The notes under the pieces are model-generated. The model ran no database searches and had not been told where the DNA came from. It saw nothing but the letters and a program-made list of their open reading frames with translations. A DNA stretch of 33,495 bases from Spongiactinospora gelatinilytica. GTDB lineage: Bacteria; Actinomycetota; Actinomycetes; Streptosporangiales; Streptosporangiaceae. The position numbers and the translations under genes are program-made. Shown here one piece after another: positions 22,387-29,992 of the stretch (position 1 is the first letter of the stretch; each line of letters opens with the position of its first letter). The stretch covers positions 1-33,495 of the forward strand of contig NZ_POUA01000034.1 of NCBI RefSeq assembly GCF_003236385.1, given 5' to 3'.

Positions 22387-22405
22387 TGACGTCACCATGG
22401 CGTCA
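22387..22405. promoter_or_regulatory. Paired half-sites in front of the HicB-like gene
   Basis: TGACGTCA (22387-22394, itself a palindrome) and TGGCGTCA (22398-22405) are 11 bases apart, one helical turn, and lie 11-29 bases upstream of the start codon. Tandem sites one turn apart are what a ribbon-helix-helix protein binds. On the minus strand TTGCAT and CATAGT, 17 bases apart, could be the promoter. Confidence 0.5.
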
Positions 22406-22459
22406 ATGCAACCTGGTGCGCTGGCCCACAAAGGCGTCGATGGCGAGCCCGGCCCCCGC

Positions 22460-22945
22460 GCGGGCACGCCGGTCGCCGCGGCGATCCACATGCCCTCGTA
22501 GGTCACCCCCATGCCCAGGCCGACCACCACGATCCCGGCCGGCACCGTGAGGCAGGAGCCGTCGGCGGTGAGCCCGAGGCCCAGCAGCACGCCGCCGAGG
22601 GCGTTCAGCAGGATAAGGATGAGGAACACCGCGATCAGCGCCGGTGACAGCACCGCCGCGGCGACGGCGGTGGGCGGCCAGCCCGTCTCCGACCCCTGGG
22701 CGATCGCGTAGATCAGCAAGGTGACCCCGGCCGTGCCGGTCAGCGCGCCGGGAATGTCGACGCGCCCCGCGGCGGCGCGCCCGTCGGCGGGCAGCAGCCG
22801 CAGCGCGGCGATGATGCCGATCACGGCGGGCGGCACGTTCACGTAAGAGACGGCCTCCCAGGCCAGGGCCTGGGTGAGCACGCCGCCGGCGAGCGAGCCG
22901 ATGCTCAGACCGCCCGCGCCCGCCATCGCCCACACCGCAGGGCAC
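22460..22945 (-). pseudogene. DHA2-type MFS drug exporter remnant with internal deletion
   Basis: The frame begins abruptly at VWAMAGAGGLSIGSLAGG, then TQALAWEAVSYVNVPPAV (helices 5-6 of a 14-helix exporter), and DIPGALTGTAGVTLLIYAIA. After AVFLILILLNALGG it jumps to GLGLTADGS and GIVVVGLGMGVTYEGMWIAA, far downstream in a normal protein, so several helices are deleted. It loses homology after GVPAR near 22460. The N-terminal 150 or so residues are replaced by an oppositely oriented LuxR fragment. Such exporters usually stand next to a TetR gene, and one is at 23345. Confidence 0.75.
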
Positions 22946-22947
22946 GG

Positions 22948-23277
22948 TTGCGTTCCCTCATCGCCCGTGACACCGGCCTTCGCCGCAGGTCGGAGGGGCT
23001 GGACATGGTGCTCGCCTGGATCGCCGCGATCGAGGGTGACGAGGAACGCTACCGGCGCCTGGCCCATGCCGCGACCGACTCCAGCCGGGTCGCCGCCGAC
23101 TGCGCGCTCAGCCTGCTCGACCTGTCGCTGGGCCGCCCTGAGCAGGCGCTGCGCCGCCTGGCCGCGGTCTGGCGCGGGGTCGAGTACCACCTCTGCAAGG
23201 CCTATCCCAAGCTCGGCATCACCTCGCGCCGCGAACTGGCCGCGCTCGACCTGGGCGAGCCGTCCGCCCGGCGGTAG
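22948..23277 (+). pseudogene. LuxR-type regulator fragment with internal deletion
   Basis: The first part (RRRSEGLDMVLAWIAAIEGD, then LSLLDLSLGRPEQALRRLA) is like the TPR region of a large ATP-binding LuxR (LAL) regulator. It is joined straight to VEYHLCKAYPKLGITSRREL, the second half of a LuxR helix-turn-helix. The recognition-helix start and a spacer of unknown size are missing. About 110 residues remain of perhaps 900. The left end abuts the MFS remnant of the opposite strand. Not functional as a transcription factor. Confidence 0.65.
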
Positions 23278-23344
23278 GCGATCCGGTGGCCGCCACAAAG
23301 CTCGATCGGGCGGTGAAGAAGGGTTTCGATAGACTGCCCACGCC

Positions 23345-23965
23345 ATGACAGAACCCAAGACCCACGGTCGCCCCGGGCGCTGGCGGACCGGCGCGGAGAG
23401 CAGGCAGCGGATCCTCGCGGCCGCCCGCAAGCTGTTCCACGAGCACGGCTACGGCGGCACCACCGTGCGGGCGGTCGCCGCCGAGGCCGGGGTCGACGCG
23501 GCGATGGTGTTCTACTTCTTCGGCACCAAGCAGGGCCTGTTCGGCGCGGCCCTGGAGATGTCCGCGCACGTCCCGCCGGCCATCGAGTCGGTCTTCGCAG
23601 GCGGTCTGGACGGCATCGGCGAGCGCATGATCCGCACGGTCGTGGAGAGCATCGAGCGATCCGACCGCGCCCCGCTGCTGACGCTCACCCGCTCGGCCGC
23701 CACCCATGATGAGTCCGAGGCGCTGCTCCTGGAGTACATCGACCGGGAGTTCACCGGCCGGCTGGCGGCGATGCTCGACACGCCGGACGCCGCCGAGCGG
23801 GCCGGGATGGTGGCCGTCCAGATCCTGGGGCTCGCGGTGGCACGGTACATCGTCAGGGTCGAGCCGCTGGCCTCCGCGCCCGTCGATGAGCTGGTGGCCC
23901 GGTTCGGCCCGCTCGTCCAGCACTGCCTGACCGGGACCTTCACGGACGGCCGTCGCCCGGCCTGA
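23345..23965 (+). CDS. TetR/AcrR family regulator
   Basis: The 206-residue protein has a helix-turn-helix at about 22-68 (RILAAARKLFHEHGYGGTTV, then GVDAAMVFYFFGTKQGLF). The C-terminal part (TRSAATHDESEALLLEYIDR, then VAVQILGLAVARYIVRVEPL) resembles TetR_C_17-type domains. The frame is complete. Its natural target may have been the MFS exporter whose remnant lies at 22460, since TetR-MFS neighbours are usual, but the LuxR fragment now separates them. Its last 26 bases overlap the end of the convergent response-regulator remnant. Confidence 0.88.
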   Translation: MTEPKTHGRPGRWRTGAESRQRILAAARKLFHEHGYGGTTVRAVAAEAGVDAAMVFYFFGTKQGLFGAALEMSAHVPPAIESVFAGGLDGIGERMIRTVVESIERSDRAPLLTLTRSAATHDESEALLLEYIDREFTGRLAAMLDTPDAAERAGMVAVQILGLAVARYIVRVEPLASAPVDELVARFGPLVQHCLTGTFTDGRRPA

Positions 23966-24280
23966 CCAACCCGGCCTCGTAGGCGACGATCACCGCCTGG
24001 GCCCGGTCGCGGATGCCGAGCTTGGCGAACAGGTCGCTCACCCGGTTCTTCACCGTCGACACCGACAGCCCCACCTCCTGGGCGATCTGCGTGTTGGACA
24101 GGCCGTGCGCGATCAGCTCCAGCACTCGCAGCTCGCGTTCGCTCAGCACCGACAACTCACCGGGCGGCACGAACCCGCGTGGGCGCGCCGGGCGCACGAA
24201 CGTGCCGATCAGGCCGATCAGCAGCCGGGGCGCCACCGTCGCCTCACCCCGATGCACGATCTTGATGCCCTCGATCAGCT
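23940..24280 (-). pseudogene. NarL-type response regulator, receiver domain lost
   Basis: The end of the receiver-output linker (ELIEGIKIVHRGEATVAPRL) is followed by a complete LuxR-type helix-turn-helix (LSERELRVLELIAHGLSNTQ, then VSTVKNRVSDLFAKLGIRDR). The receiver with its phospho-aspartate is absent. At about 24280 the frame meets the truncated histidine kinase of the same strand, in a different frame. A GTG at 24257 could still start a small DNA-binding protein of 105 residues, which would be an unregulated output domain if made. Confidence 0.8.
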
Positions 24281-24281
24281 C

Positions 24282-24987
24282 TTCGGCTCGCCGTCGGTGC
24301 GCAGCACCTCCAGCAGGTGACGCATCTCCGTCATCGCCTGGCGGACGGTGTCCTCGCCGGTGCGCAGGGCCAGCCGGGCGCGTTCCGGGTCGGCGGAGAT
24401 CGTCCGCCTGGCCACGCCCATGTAGAGGCCCACCACGCTGACGTGGTGGGCGATCAGGTCGTGCAGTTCGCGGGCCAGGCGGCGGCGATCCGCTGCTCGC
24501 GCCGCTGCGCCAGTTCCCCTCGCAGCCGCATGATGTGCCCGGCCGCCACCGGCGCCGCCGGGGTCAGCGCGAGGGCCACGGTCATCCCGAGCGGGGCCGG
24601 CGCCCAGGGCAGGTCGTAGAGCAACCAGTGCCCGGCCATGGCCACCGCCGCCGAGGCCGTTGAGGCCCACGCCGGGGTGTGCCTGCCCACGGCGTACAGC
24701 GCGATGATCATGGCGCTGACCGGCGCGTCGTGCCACGGCGGCCGGGCGCCCAGCACGCAGAGCACGCCGACGAGGGCGACCACGGCGATCGGGTGCCCCC
24801 GCCGCGCCGCCATCGCTCCGGAGACCGCCAATGCCAGCGCCACCAGTGCGAGGTCCGCGTCGCGGTAGGGCAATTCCGCCGCCAGCACCGCCACGGCGAC
24901 GGCGGCATCCGCAATCCAGGGGCGGCTCCTCCAGACCGCGGTGATCGTTCCCGCGATTCGTGGCAGGCGGCGGTCAGCGGAACGCAT
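24282..24987 (-). pseudogene. DesK/NarL-type sensor histidine kinase, frameshifted and truncated
   Basis: The start at 24987 gives an N-terminal membrane region of about four to five helices (WIADAAVAVAVLAAELPYRD, then ALVALALAVSGAMAARRG). Then comes LRGELAQRREQRIAAA. Near 24480 the frame shifts, and RRLARELHDLIAHHVSVVGL, the HisKA_3 dimerisation box with the phosphorylated histidine, continues in another frame. The sequence ends after MRHLLEVLRTDGE, where the HATPase domain should start, and joins the response-regulator fragment. The kinase cannot work. The start overlaps the methyltransferase stop by 14 bases. Confidence 0.8.
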
Positions 24988-25705
24988 CACGGGACCGGTG
25001 CACGGTTGCCGCGGAGGCGGGCGCGGCCGGGTGAGGCGGCTCCACACGTTCGTACACCGTGACAGCGTACGAGCGCTCGGGATGTTCGTAGGGATGCTCG
25101 GCCACTTTGCGGAAGGACGGACTCTCGTCCAGGTACCGATAGAGGCGGCGCGCCTCCGGCCATTCGTGTACCAGTACCAAGACCCCGCCGGGAGCCATGA
25201 AGGTGCGAAATCGCTCGAAAATCAGCCGCAGCCGTTCGCCGCGGCCCACGTAATAAAGCACTTCAGCGCAGATGACCAGGTCGAATATGCCGCCGGGATC
25301 GTCGTTGAGGAAATCGAGCGCCACGAATCTCGCGGTACCGGCCGCCTTCGCCGCCGCCCTGGCGACGGCCTGCGCAGAGACGTCCACGCCCACGCACTCG
25401 GCTTCCGGATACGCGCGGGCCAGCCGGCGGGTGAACGCCCCTTCGCTGCACCCCACGTCAAGGGCGCGCAGGTAGGCGCGGCCGGGTATGTGGCGTAGCG
25501 TCACTTCGTATTTGTCGATCTCGTACGGCTCGGTTTCGTAGCGCCATGGGTCGGGGGCGTGATGGACCCACTGGAAGAAGCCGCGGAGAAAGCGGCCCTG
25601 CGTGCGGGCGGAAAGCAGCGAGACGGCTCGGAAGAACGTCCGGTGCAGGCGGTCGTGAATGTCGGGCATGCATTTCAGCCTGCTGATGCCCGGGGCCCGG
25701 TTCAT
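24974..25705 (-). CDS. Class I SAM-dependent methyltransferase, NodS-like
   Basis: The 243-residue enzyme shows the SAM-binding motif I ALDVGCSEGAFTRRL, motif II acidic end VGVDVSAQAVARA, and FDLVICAEVLYYVGRGERL, typical of NodS-type methyltransferases. The conserved N-terminal part WVHHAPDPWRYETEPYE precedes it. ATG 25669 (MPDIHDRLHR) is an alternative start. The acceptor is unknown; NodS itself N-methylates a chito-oligosaccharide, but relatives vary. It is followed by the kinase remnant, with an overlap that suggests former translational coupling. A 12-base palindrome lies upstream. Confidence 0.83.
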   Translation of the reverse strand: MNRAPGISRLKCMPDIHDRLHRTFFRAVSLLSARTQGRFLRGFFQWVHHAPDPWRYETEPYEIDKYEVTLRHIPGRAYLRALDVGCSEGAFTRRLARAYPEAECVGVDVSAQAVARAAAKAAGTARFVALDFLNDDPGGIFDLVICAEVLYYVGRGERLRLIFERFRTFMAPGGVLVLVHEWPEARRLYRYLDESPSFRKVAEHPYEHPERSYAVTVYERVEPPHPAAPASAATVHRSRDAFR

Positions 25706-25762
25706 CGACGGAAAGAATGATCTTCCGCCGAGACCGGGCTCCTGACATGATGACGCTTTCCC

Positions 25763-25774
25763 GGGACCGCGGTC
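25763..25774. promoter_or_regulatory. 12-base palindrome upstream of the methyltransferase
   Basis: GGACCGCGGTCC is a perfect palindrome in the 205-base region between the methyltransferase and the epoxide hydrolase remnant. It may be a regulator site, but GC-rich palindromes of this size occur by chance. Confidence 0.3.
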
Positions 25775-25910
25775 CTGGGGGAGTAGTACTTCCGGCCGAT
25801 GCGGGGCACCGGCCGGACCTGCGGCCTTGCGGCGGCAGGCTCGGTTGGAGAATCCGCTGCCCGGCAGCGGGAGGTCGTCGCTTCAGGCGGGTGAACATCG
25901 GGTCAGGCAC

Positions 25911-26310
25911 TCATCGAAGGGGGCGGAGGAACGCCCTGACGTCCTGTACGAGCAGGCCGCGTGCCTCCATCGCGGCGAAGTGGCCGCCTCGGCCGAACTC
26001 CGACCAGTGCACGACGTTGTGCTCGCGCTCGGCGATCCGCCGGACTCCGGCGTCGCCGGGGAAGACCGCGACGCCGTGCGGCAGCGCGGAGTACTCGGCC
26101 ACCGCTCCCCAGCCCTTCTGTCCTTCCTTGTACAGACGGGCGGCCGAGGCGGCGGTCCGGGTGAACCAGTAGATGCTCACGTCGATGAGCATCTGGTCGA
26201 TGTCCACGGCGTCCTCGGGCAGGTCGCGGGCCGGGTCGGTCAATTCCTTGAACTTCTCCGCGATCCACGCCAGTTGCGCCGCGGGCGAGTCGGGCACCGC
26301 GATCGCCGCG
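25911..26310 (-). pseudogene. Epoxide hydrolase (EHN-type alpha/beta hydrolase), C-terminal fragment
   Basis: The frame DSPAAQLAWIAEKFKELTDP, then MLIDVSIYWFTRTAASAARL, then HNVVHWSEFGRGGHFAAMEA is the last third of an epoxide-hydrolase-type protein with EHN domain. The catalytic histidine motif GGHFAA is present. The N-terminal 250 or so residues with the nucleophile are gone. At about 26305 the sequence abuts the WYL fragment of the opposite strand. It cannot be an active hydrolase. Confidence 0.78.
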
Positions 26311-26839
26311 GCCGTGCGCCACCGGGAAAGCCCGCGGTTCGACTACCGCTCGCACGACGGCACCCGGGACCGGCGCACCGCCGAGCCGTACCGGCTGGTC
26401 AATTCGGGCCGCCGCTGGTACCTGGTGGCGTGGGACACCGGCCGGGGAGGACTGCCGCACGTTCCGTGTCGACCGGCTGCGCCTGCGCACCCCGAACGGG
26501 CCGCGCTTCACCCCCCGCGAGCCGCCCGGCACCGACCTGGCGCGGTACGTCTCCGAGCGGATCTCCGTCGACCCCTACCGCTACCGCGGCCGGTTCACGG
26601 TGCAGGCCCCGGCCGACGTGATCGCCGCCCGGATGGCGCCGACGATGGCGGTGGTCGAAGCGGTCGGGGACGATGTGAGCGTCCTCAGCACCGGCTCGAA
26701 CTCCCTCGACGAGCTGGCCATGTGGGTGGCGCAGCTCGGCGTTCCCTTCCAGGTGCACGAGCCGCCCGAACTCATCGAGCACATCCACGCGCTCGGCGCC
26801 CGCCTCCTCGACGCGGCACGGCAGGTGACCGGCGAGTGA
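26300..26839 (+). pseudogene. WYL-domain regulator, C-terminal fragment with frameshift
   Basis: AIAAAVRHRESPRFDYRS, then LVNSGRRWYLVAWD is the core of a WYL domain with the signature intact. In the G4 run at 26444-26447 one extra base shifts the frame. EDCRTFRVDRLRLRTPNGP, then VSVLSTGSNSLDELAMWVAQ and PPELIEHIHALGARLLDAAR then complete the C-terminal WCX region to the stop at 26839. The DNA-binding N-terminus, about 130 residues, is missing. Confidence 0.8.
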
Positions 26840-26843
26840 GCGA

Positions 26844-27749
26844 TCAGTCGTCGTGCAGGTGGGCGGCCTGGTCCTGCATGGCGCTTACCATGGCCTGTGC
26901 CTGGGCGGAGGGGTGCGGCCGGGTGACGGCGACGGTCGCGCGGCCCGTCCAGTGGCCGTCGGCGACGGCCACCGCCCGTACGCCCGCGGGCAGCGCCGGC
27001 AGGGCCTGCTCCGGGATGACCGTGATGCCCAGACCGGCCGCGACGAGGCCGAGCCGGGTCGACCAGCTGCGCGCCGTGTGGGCGATGCGCGGGTCGGACA
27101 GCGTCGGCCAGGCCCTGAACTGCGGCTCGCCCGCCGCGCCGTCTCCGGTGATCCAGTGTTCCTGGGCCAGGTCGGCGACGGTGACGCGGGAGTGCCCCGC
27201 GAACCGGTGCGCCTCCGGGACGGCCACCCGCAGGCCGCCTTGTAGCACCATGGTCTGCCGCAGCTCGCTCAGGTCGTAGTCCGGCAGGCCGTGACCGACG
27301 CCGATGATCGCCACGTCCAGCCGGCCGGCGCGCAGCCGCCGGAGCAGGGCGGGCGTCGAGGCCTCTTCCAAGACCACGGCCAGACCCGGATGGCCGGAGG
27401 TCACCTGCGCCATCGCACGCGGGACCAGCGCCATGGCGGCGGTGGGATAGGCGCCGATCACCAGGCGGCCGGCGAGCCGGTCGCGCAGCCCGGCGAGTTC
27501 CAGCTCGGTCGCCGCGAGGTCGGCGAGGATCTCGGTCGCGCGCCGGACGAGCACCTGGCCCGCCGGGGTGAGGGCCACGCCGCGCCCGCCGCGATCGAAG
27601 AGCGGCGCTCCGGCGGCGGCCTCCATGGCGGCCACCTGGCGGGAGACGGCCGACTGGGTGTAGCCGAGCAGCTCGGCGGCCCGGGTGAACGATCCCACGG
27701 TGGCGACCTGGTGCAGGACGCGCAGGCCGGTGAGGGTGAACTCAGCCAT
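26844..27749 (-). CDS. LysR-family transcriptional regulator
   Basis: I place the start at ATG 27749 (MAEFTLTGLRVLHQVATVGS), giving 301 residues; ten residues upstream are not family-like. The helix-turn-helix covers 5-62 (SFTRAAELLGYTQSAVSRQV). The substrate domain follows from about 88 (GRLVIGAYPTAAMALVPRAM, then VAAGLGITVIPEQALPALPA). It is divergent from the SnoaL-like gene at 27837, 87 bases away, which is its probable target. The stop is five bases from the end of the WYL fragment. Confidence 0.9.
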   Translation of the reverse strand: MAEFTLTGLRVLHQVATVGSFTRAAELLGYTQSAVSRQVAAMEAAAGAPLFDRGGRGVALTPAGQVLVRRATEILADLAATELELAGLRDRLAGRLVIGAYPTAAMALVPRAMAQVTSGHPGLAVVLEEASTPALLRRLRAGRLDVAIIGVGHGLPDYDLSELRQTMVLQGGLRVAVPEAHRFAGHSRVTVADLAQEHWITGDGAAGEPQFRAWPTLSDPRIAHTARSWSTRLGLVAAGLGITVIPEQALPALPAGVRAVAVADGHWTGRATVAVTRPHPSAQAQAMVSAMQDQAAHLHDD

Positions 27750-27836
27750 GCCGCCGAAACTACCATGCGAGTATGTCATGGGAGAGATGACGAGTCATCG
27801 TTGGACGGCATGGCTCGCAGCGGGCAGGCTGGAGTC

Positions 27837-28283
27837 ATGACCAAGCGATTCACTGAAGACGACCTCATCGCCCGCCTGATCCGCGCCGGTGAGCTGGAGG
27901 TGTCGCGCGAGGACCCGGCCGAGGCGGCGATGTACTTCGACACGGAGAAGTTCCGCTTTCACGGGCCGGACGGCTTCGAGTCCGGCTTCGCCGGGCTGGA
28001 CGCCTACTTCGCGGCGATCCGCGACGCCTTCGAGGACCGCTCGATCCGGCGCGGCATCGTCGTGGCCGACGGCGACCACATCGCCTGCCAGACCTGGATC
28101 GAAGGCACCTTCGTCCGCGAGTTCACCCAGTCACCGGCCGGTCCGCTGCCGCCCAACGGCGAACGCGTCGTGTTCGACCTGATCAACATTTTCCGGTTCG
28201 ACGACCAAGGCCGCCTCGCCGAGGAGTGGGTGGCCAGGGACAACCGCTCGCTGCTGCGCCAGATGGGCGCCGAAGGAAAATAG
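27837..28283 (+). CDS. SnoaL-like NTF2-fold protein
   Basis: The 148-residue protein is an NTF2/SnoaL-fold protein (YFDTEKFRFHGPDGFESGF, then LDAYFAAIRDAFEDRSIRRG, then FDLINIFRFDDQGRLAEEWV). Members are cyclases, isomerases or ligand-binding proteins; the ester-cyclase-like ending suggests a small-molecule enzyme, with no catalytic residue that I can name. The start is ATG 27837. A good ribosome site is not evident in GGCTGGAGTC. It is divergent from the LysR gene and probably under its control. Confidence 0.8.
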   Translation: MTKRFTEDDLIARLIRAGELEVSREDPAEAAMYFDTEKFRFHGPDGFESGFAGLDAYFAAIRDAFEDRSIRRGIVVADGDHIACQTWIEGTFVREFTQSPAGPLPPNGERVVFDLINIFRFDDQGRLAEEWVARDNRSLLRQMGAEGK

Positions 28284-28350
28284 CGCCGCGCCGGCGGGCA
28301 TCGGGCACCCTGACGCTGCAAACCTTTGATGCAATCGGATAGCCTCTTCT

Positions 28351-28378
28351 CCAAGCGAACAACTTCCTAGTCGCTTGG
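28351..28378. promoter_or_regulatory. Inverted repeat upstream of TetR-ABC operon
   Basis: CCAAGCGA (28351-28358) and TCGCTTGG (28371-28378) are perfect complements with a 12-base spacer, 18-45 bases upstream of the TetR start. It is the likely autoregulatory operator of the exporter operon at 28396-31581. The spacer length equals that of the TetR repeat at 14493. Confidence 0.6.
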
Positions 28379-28395
28379 GTAGGAGGAAGCGGGAA

Positions 28396-29076
28396 GTGCC
28401 GGCATCAACACCCGACCCTGAGGACCTGACCGCCCGCGCGCGGATCAGAGACGCGGCCTTGCGGCAGTTCGGGGAGCGCGGCTTCGAGGGGGCGACGACC
28501 CGGGCGATCGCCGAGGCCGCCGGGGTGTCCCCGGGGCTGCTGCGCCACCACTTCGGGTCCAAGGAGAAACTGCGCGAGGCGTGCGACGAGCACCTGGTCA
28601 AGCTGATCACCAGGATCAACGAGCAGGTGGGCGCCGACCCCTCCGGCGTCCGCCTGAACCACGTCGCGGCCTCCATGGCGGCCCTCGGTCCCTACCAGCG
28701 ATACCTGGCCCGCGCCCTGACCGAGGGCTGGGCCGAGCCGGTGTTCGACGCGATGGTGGGGATGAGCGAGCAGTGGCTCGCCCGGCTCGACGAGCGCCGC
28801 TCCGATCCCCCCTTCACCGACCGCAAGGCCAGGGCGACGGTGGGCACGGCGATGGCGCTGGCCGTCGGGATTCTCCACGAGCACATCTCCCGGGGGCTCG
28901 GGGCCGACGTCTCCGGCGAGGAGGGCGCTCACCGGCTCGCCCTGACCTTGCTCGACCTCTACTCCCACCCCTGGCTCAGCCCCGAAGAGGCCGCCGCCCA
29001 CCGCGACGCCCTGAACAAGCCCCAGGCCGGTACCGAGACCGCACCGCGCTCGATCGAGGAGCACCCCCATGAGTGA
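28396..29076 (+). CDS. TetR/AcrR family regulator heading the exporter operon
   Basis: The start is GTG 28396 ([20 protein letters not shown]), with AGGAGG ten bases upstream; the product is 226 residues. The helix-turn-helix runs from about 17 to 60 ([20 protein letters not shown], then [20 protein letters not shown]). The rest is a helical ligand domain. Its end overlaps the start of the ATPase by eight bases, so the three genes are one operon. A regulator inside the operon it controls, with an inverted repeat in front, fits autorepression lifted by the exported compound. Confidence 0.9.
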   Translation: MPASTPDPEDLTARARIRDAALRQFGERGFEGATTRAIAEAAGVSPGLLRHHFGSKEKLREACDEHLVKLITRINEQVGADPSGVRLNHVAASMAALGPYQRYLARALTEGWAEPVFDAMVGMSEQWLARLDERRSDPPFTDRKARATVGTAMALAVGILHEHISRGLGADVSGEEGAHRLALTLLDLYSHPWLSPEEAAAHRDALNKPQAGTETAPRSIEEHPHE

Positions 29077-29992
29077 CGCGATATCGGTGACCGGCCTGGT
29101 CAAGGCGTTCGGCGGCACCCGCGCCCTGGACGGCCTCGACCTCGTGGTGGGCACCGGAGAGGTACACGGCTTCCTGGGCCCCAACGGCGCGGGCAAGAGC
29201 ACCACGATCCGTGTCCTGCTCGGCATGCTGCGCGCGGACGCGGGCACCGCCCGGCTGCTCGGCGGCGACCCGTGGGCCGACGCGACCGAGCTGCACCGCA
29301 GGCTGGCCTATGTGCCGGGCGATGTCACGCTGTGGCCGCATCTGTCCGGCGGCGAGGTGATCGACCTGCTCGGGCGGCTGCGCGGCGGGCTCGACGAGGG
29401 ACGCCGCGCCGAGCTGCTGGAGCGCTTCGACCTGGACCCCCGCAAGAAGTGCCGCACCTACTCCAAGGGCAACCGGCAGAAGGTCGCGCTGATCGCCGCG
29501 CTGGCCTCCGATGCCGAACTGCTCATCCTCGACGAGCCGACCTCCGGCCTGGACCCCCTGATGGAAGAGGTCTTCCGCGAGACGGTACGCGAGGGGCGGC
29601 GCGGCGGGCACCGGACCGTGCTGCTGTCCAGCCACATCCTGGCCGAGGTCGAGACGCTGTGCGACCGGGTGACCATCATCAAGGACGGGCGGACGGTCGA
29701 GAGCGGCACCCTGGCCGGCCTGCGCCACCTCACCCGTACCTCCATCCAGGCCGACCTGGCCGCGCCGCCGCGGGGCCTGGCCGATCTGCCCGGCGTCCAC
29801 GGCCTGCGCGCCGAGGGCGAGCGGGTGTGGTTCGACGTCGACACCGACGCCATGGACACCGTGCTGAGGCGGCTCACCGAGGCAGGCGTACGCGGGCTCA
29901 TCAGCCGGCCGCCGACCCTGGAGGAGCTGTTCCTGCGGCACTACGACCGCACCGGCGCGAGCGGCGGACGGCACGTGGGGGCGGCACGATGA
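29069..29992 (+). CDS. ABC exporter ATP-binding protein
   Basis: The 307-residue ATPase has Walker [10 protein letters not shown] at 37-45, a degenerate signature YSKGNRQKV at 131-139 in place of LSGGQ, Walker [14 protein letters not shown] at 151-163, and the H-loop [13 protein letters not shown]. The variant signature with KGN is typical of ATPases that serve a large, duplicated permease of the polyketide-antibiotic exporter type. The C-terminus ([13 protein letters not shown]) is of the DUF4162 kind. It overlaps the TetR gene by eight bases and the permease by four. Confidence 0.92.
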   Translation: MSDAISVTGLVKAFGGTRALDGLDLVVGTGEVHGFLGPNGAGKSTTIRVLLGMLRADAGTARLLGGDPWADATELHRRLAYVPGDVTLWPHLSGGEVIDLLGRLRGGLDEGRRAELLERFDLDPRKKCRTYSKGNRQKVALIAALASDAELLILDEPTSGLDPLMEEVFRETVREGRRGGHRTVLLSSHILAEVETLCDRVTIIKDGRTVESGTLAGLRHLTRTSIQADLAAPPRGLADLPGVHGLRAEGERVWFDVDTDAMDTVLRRLTEAGVRGLISRPPTLEELFLRHYDRTGASGGRHVGAAR

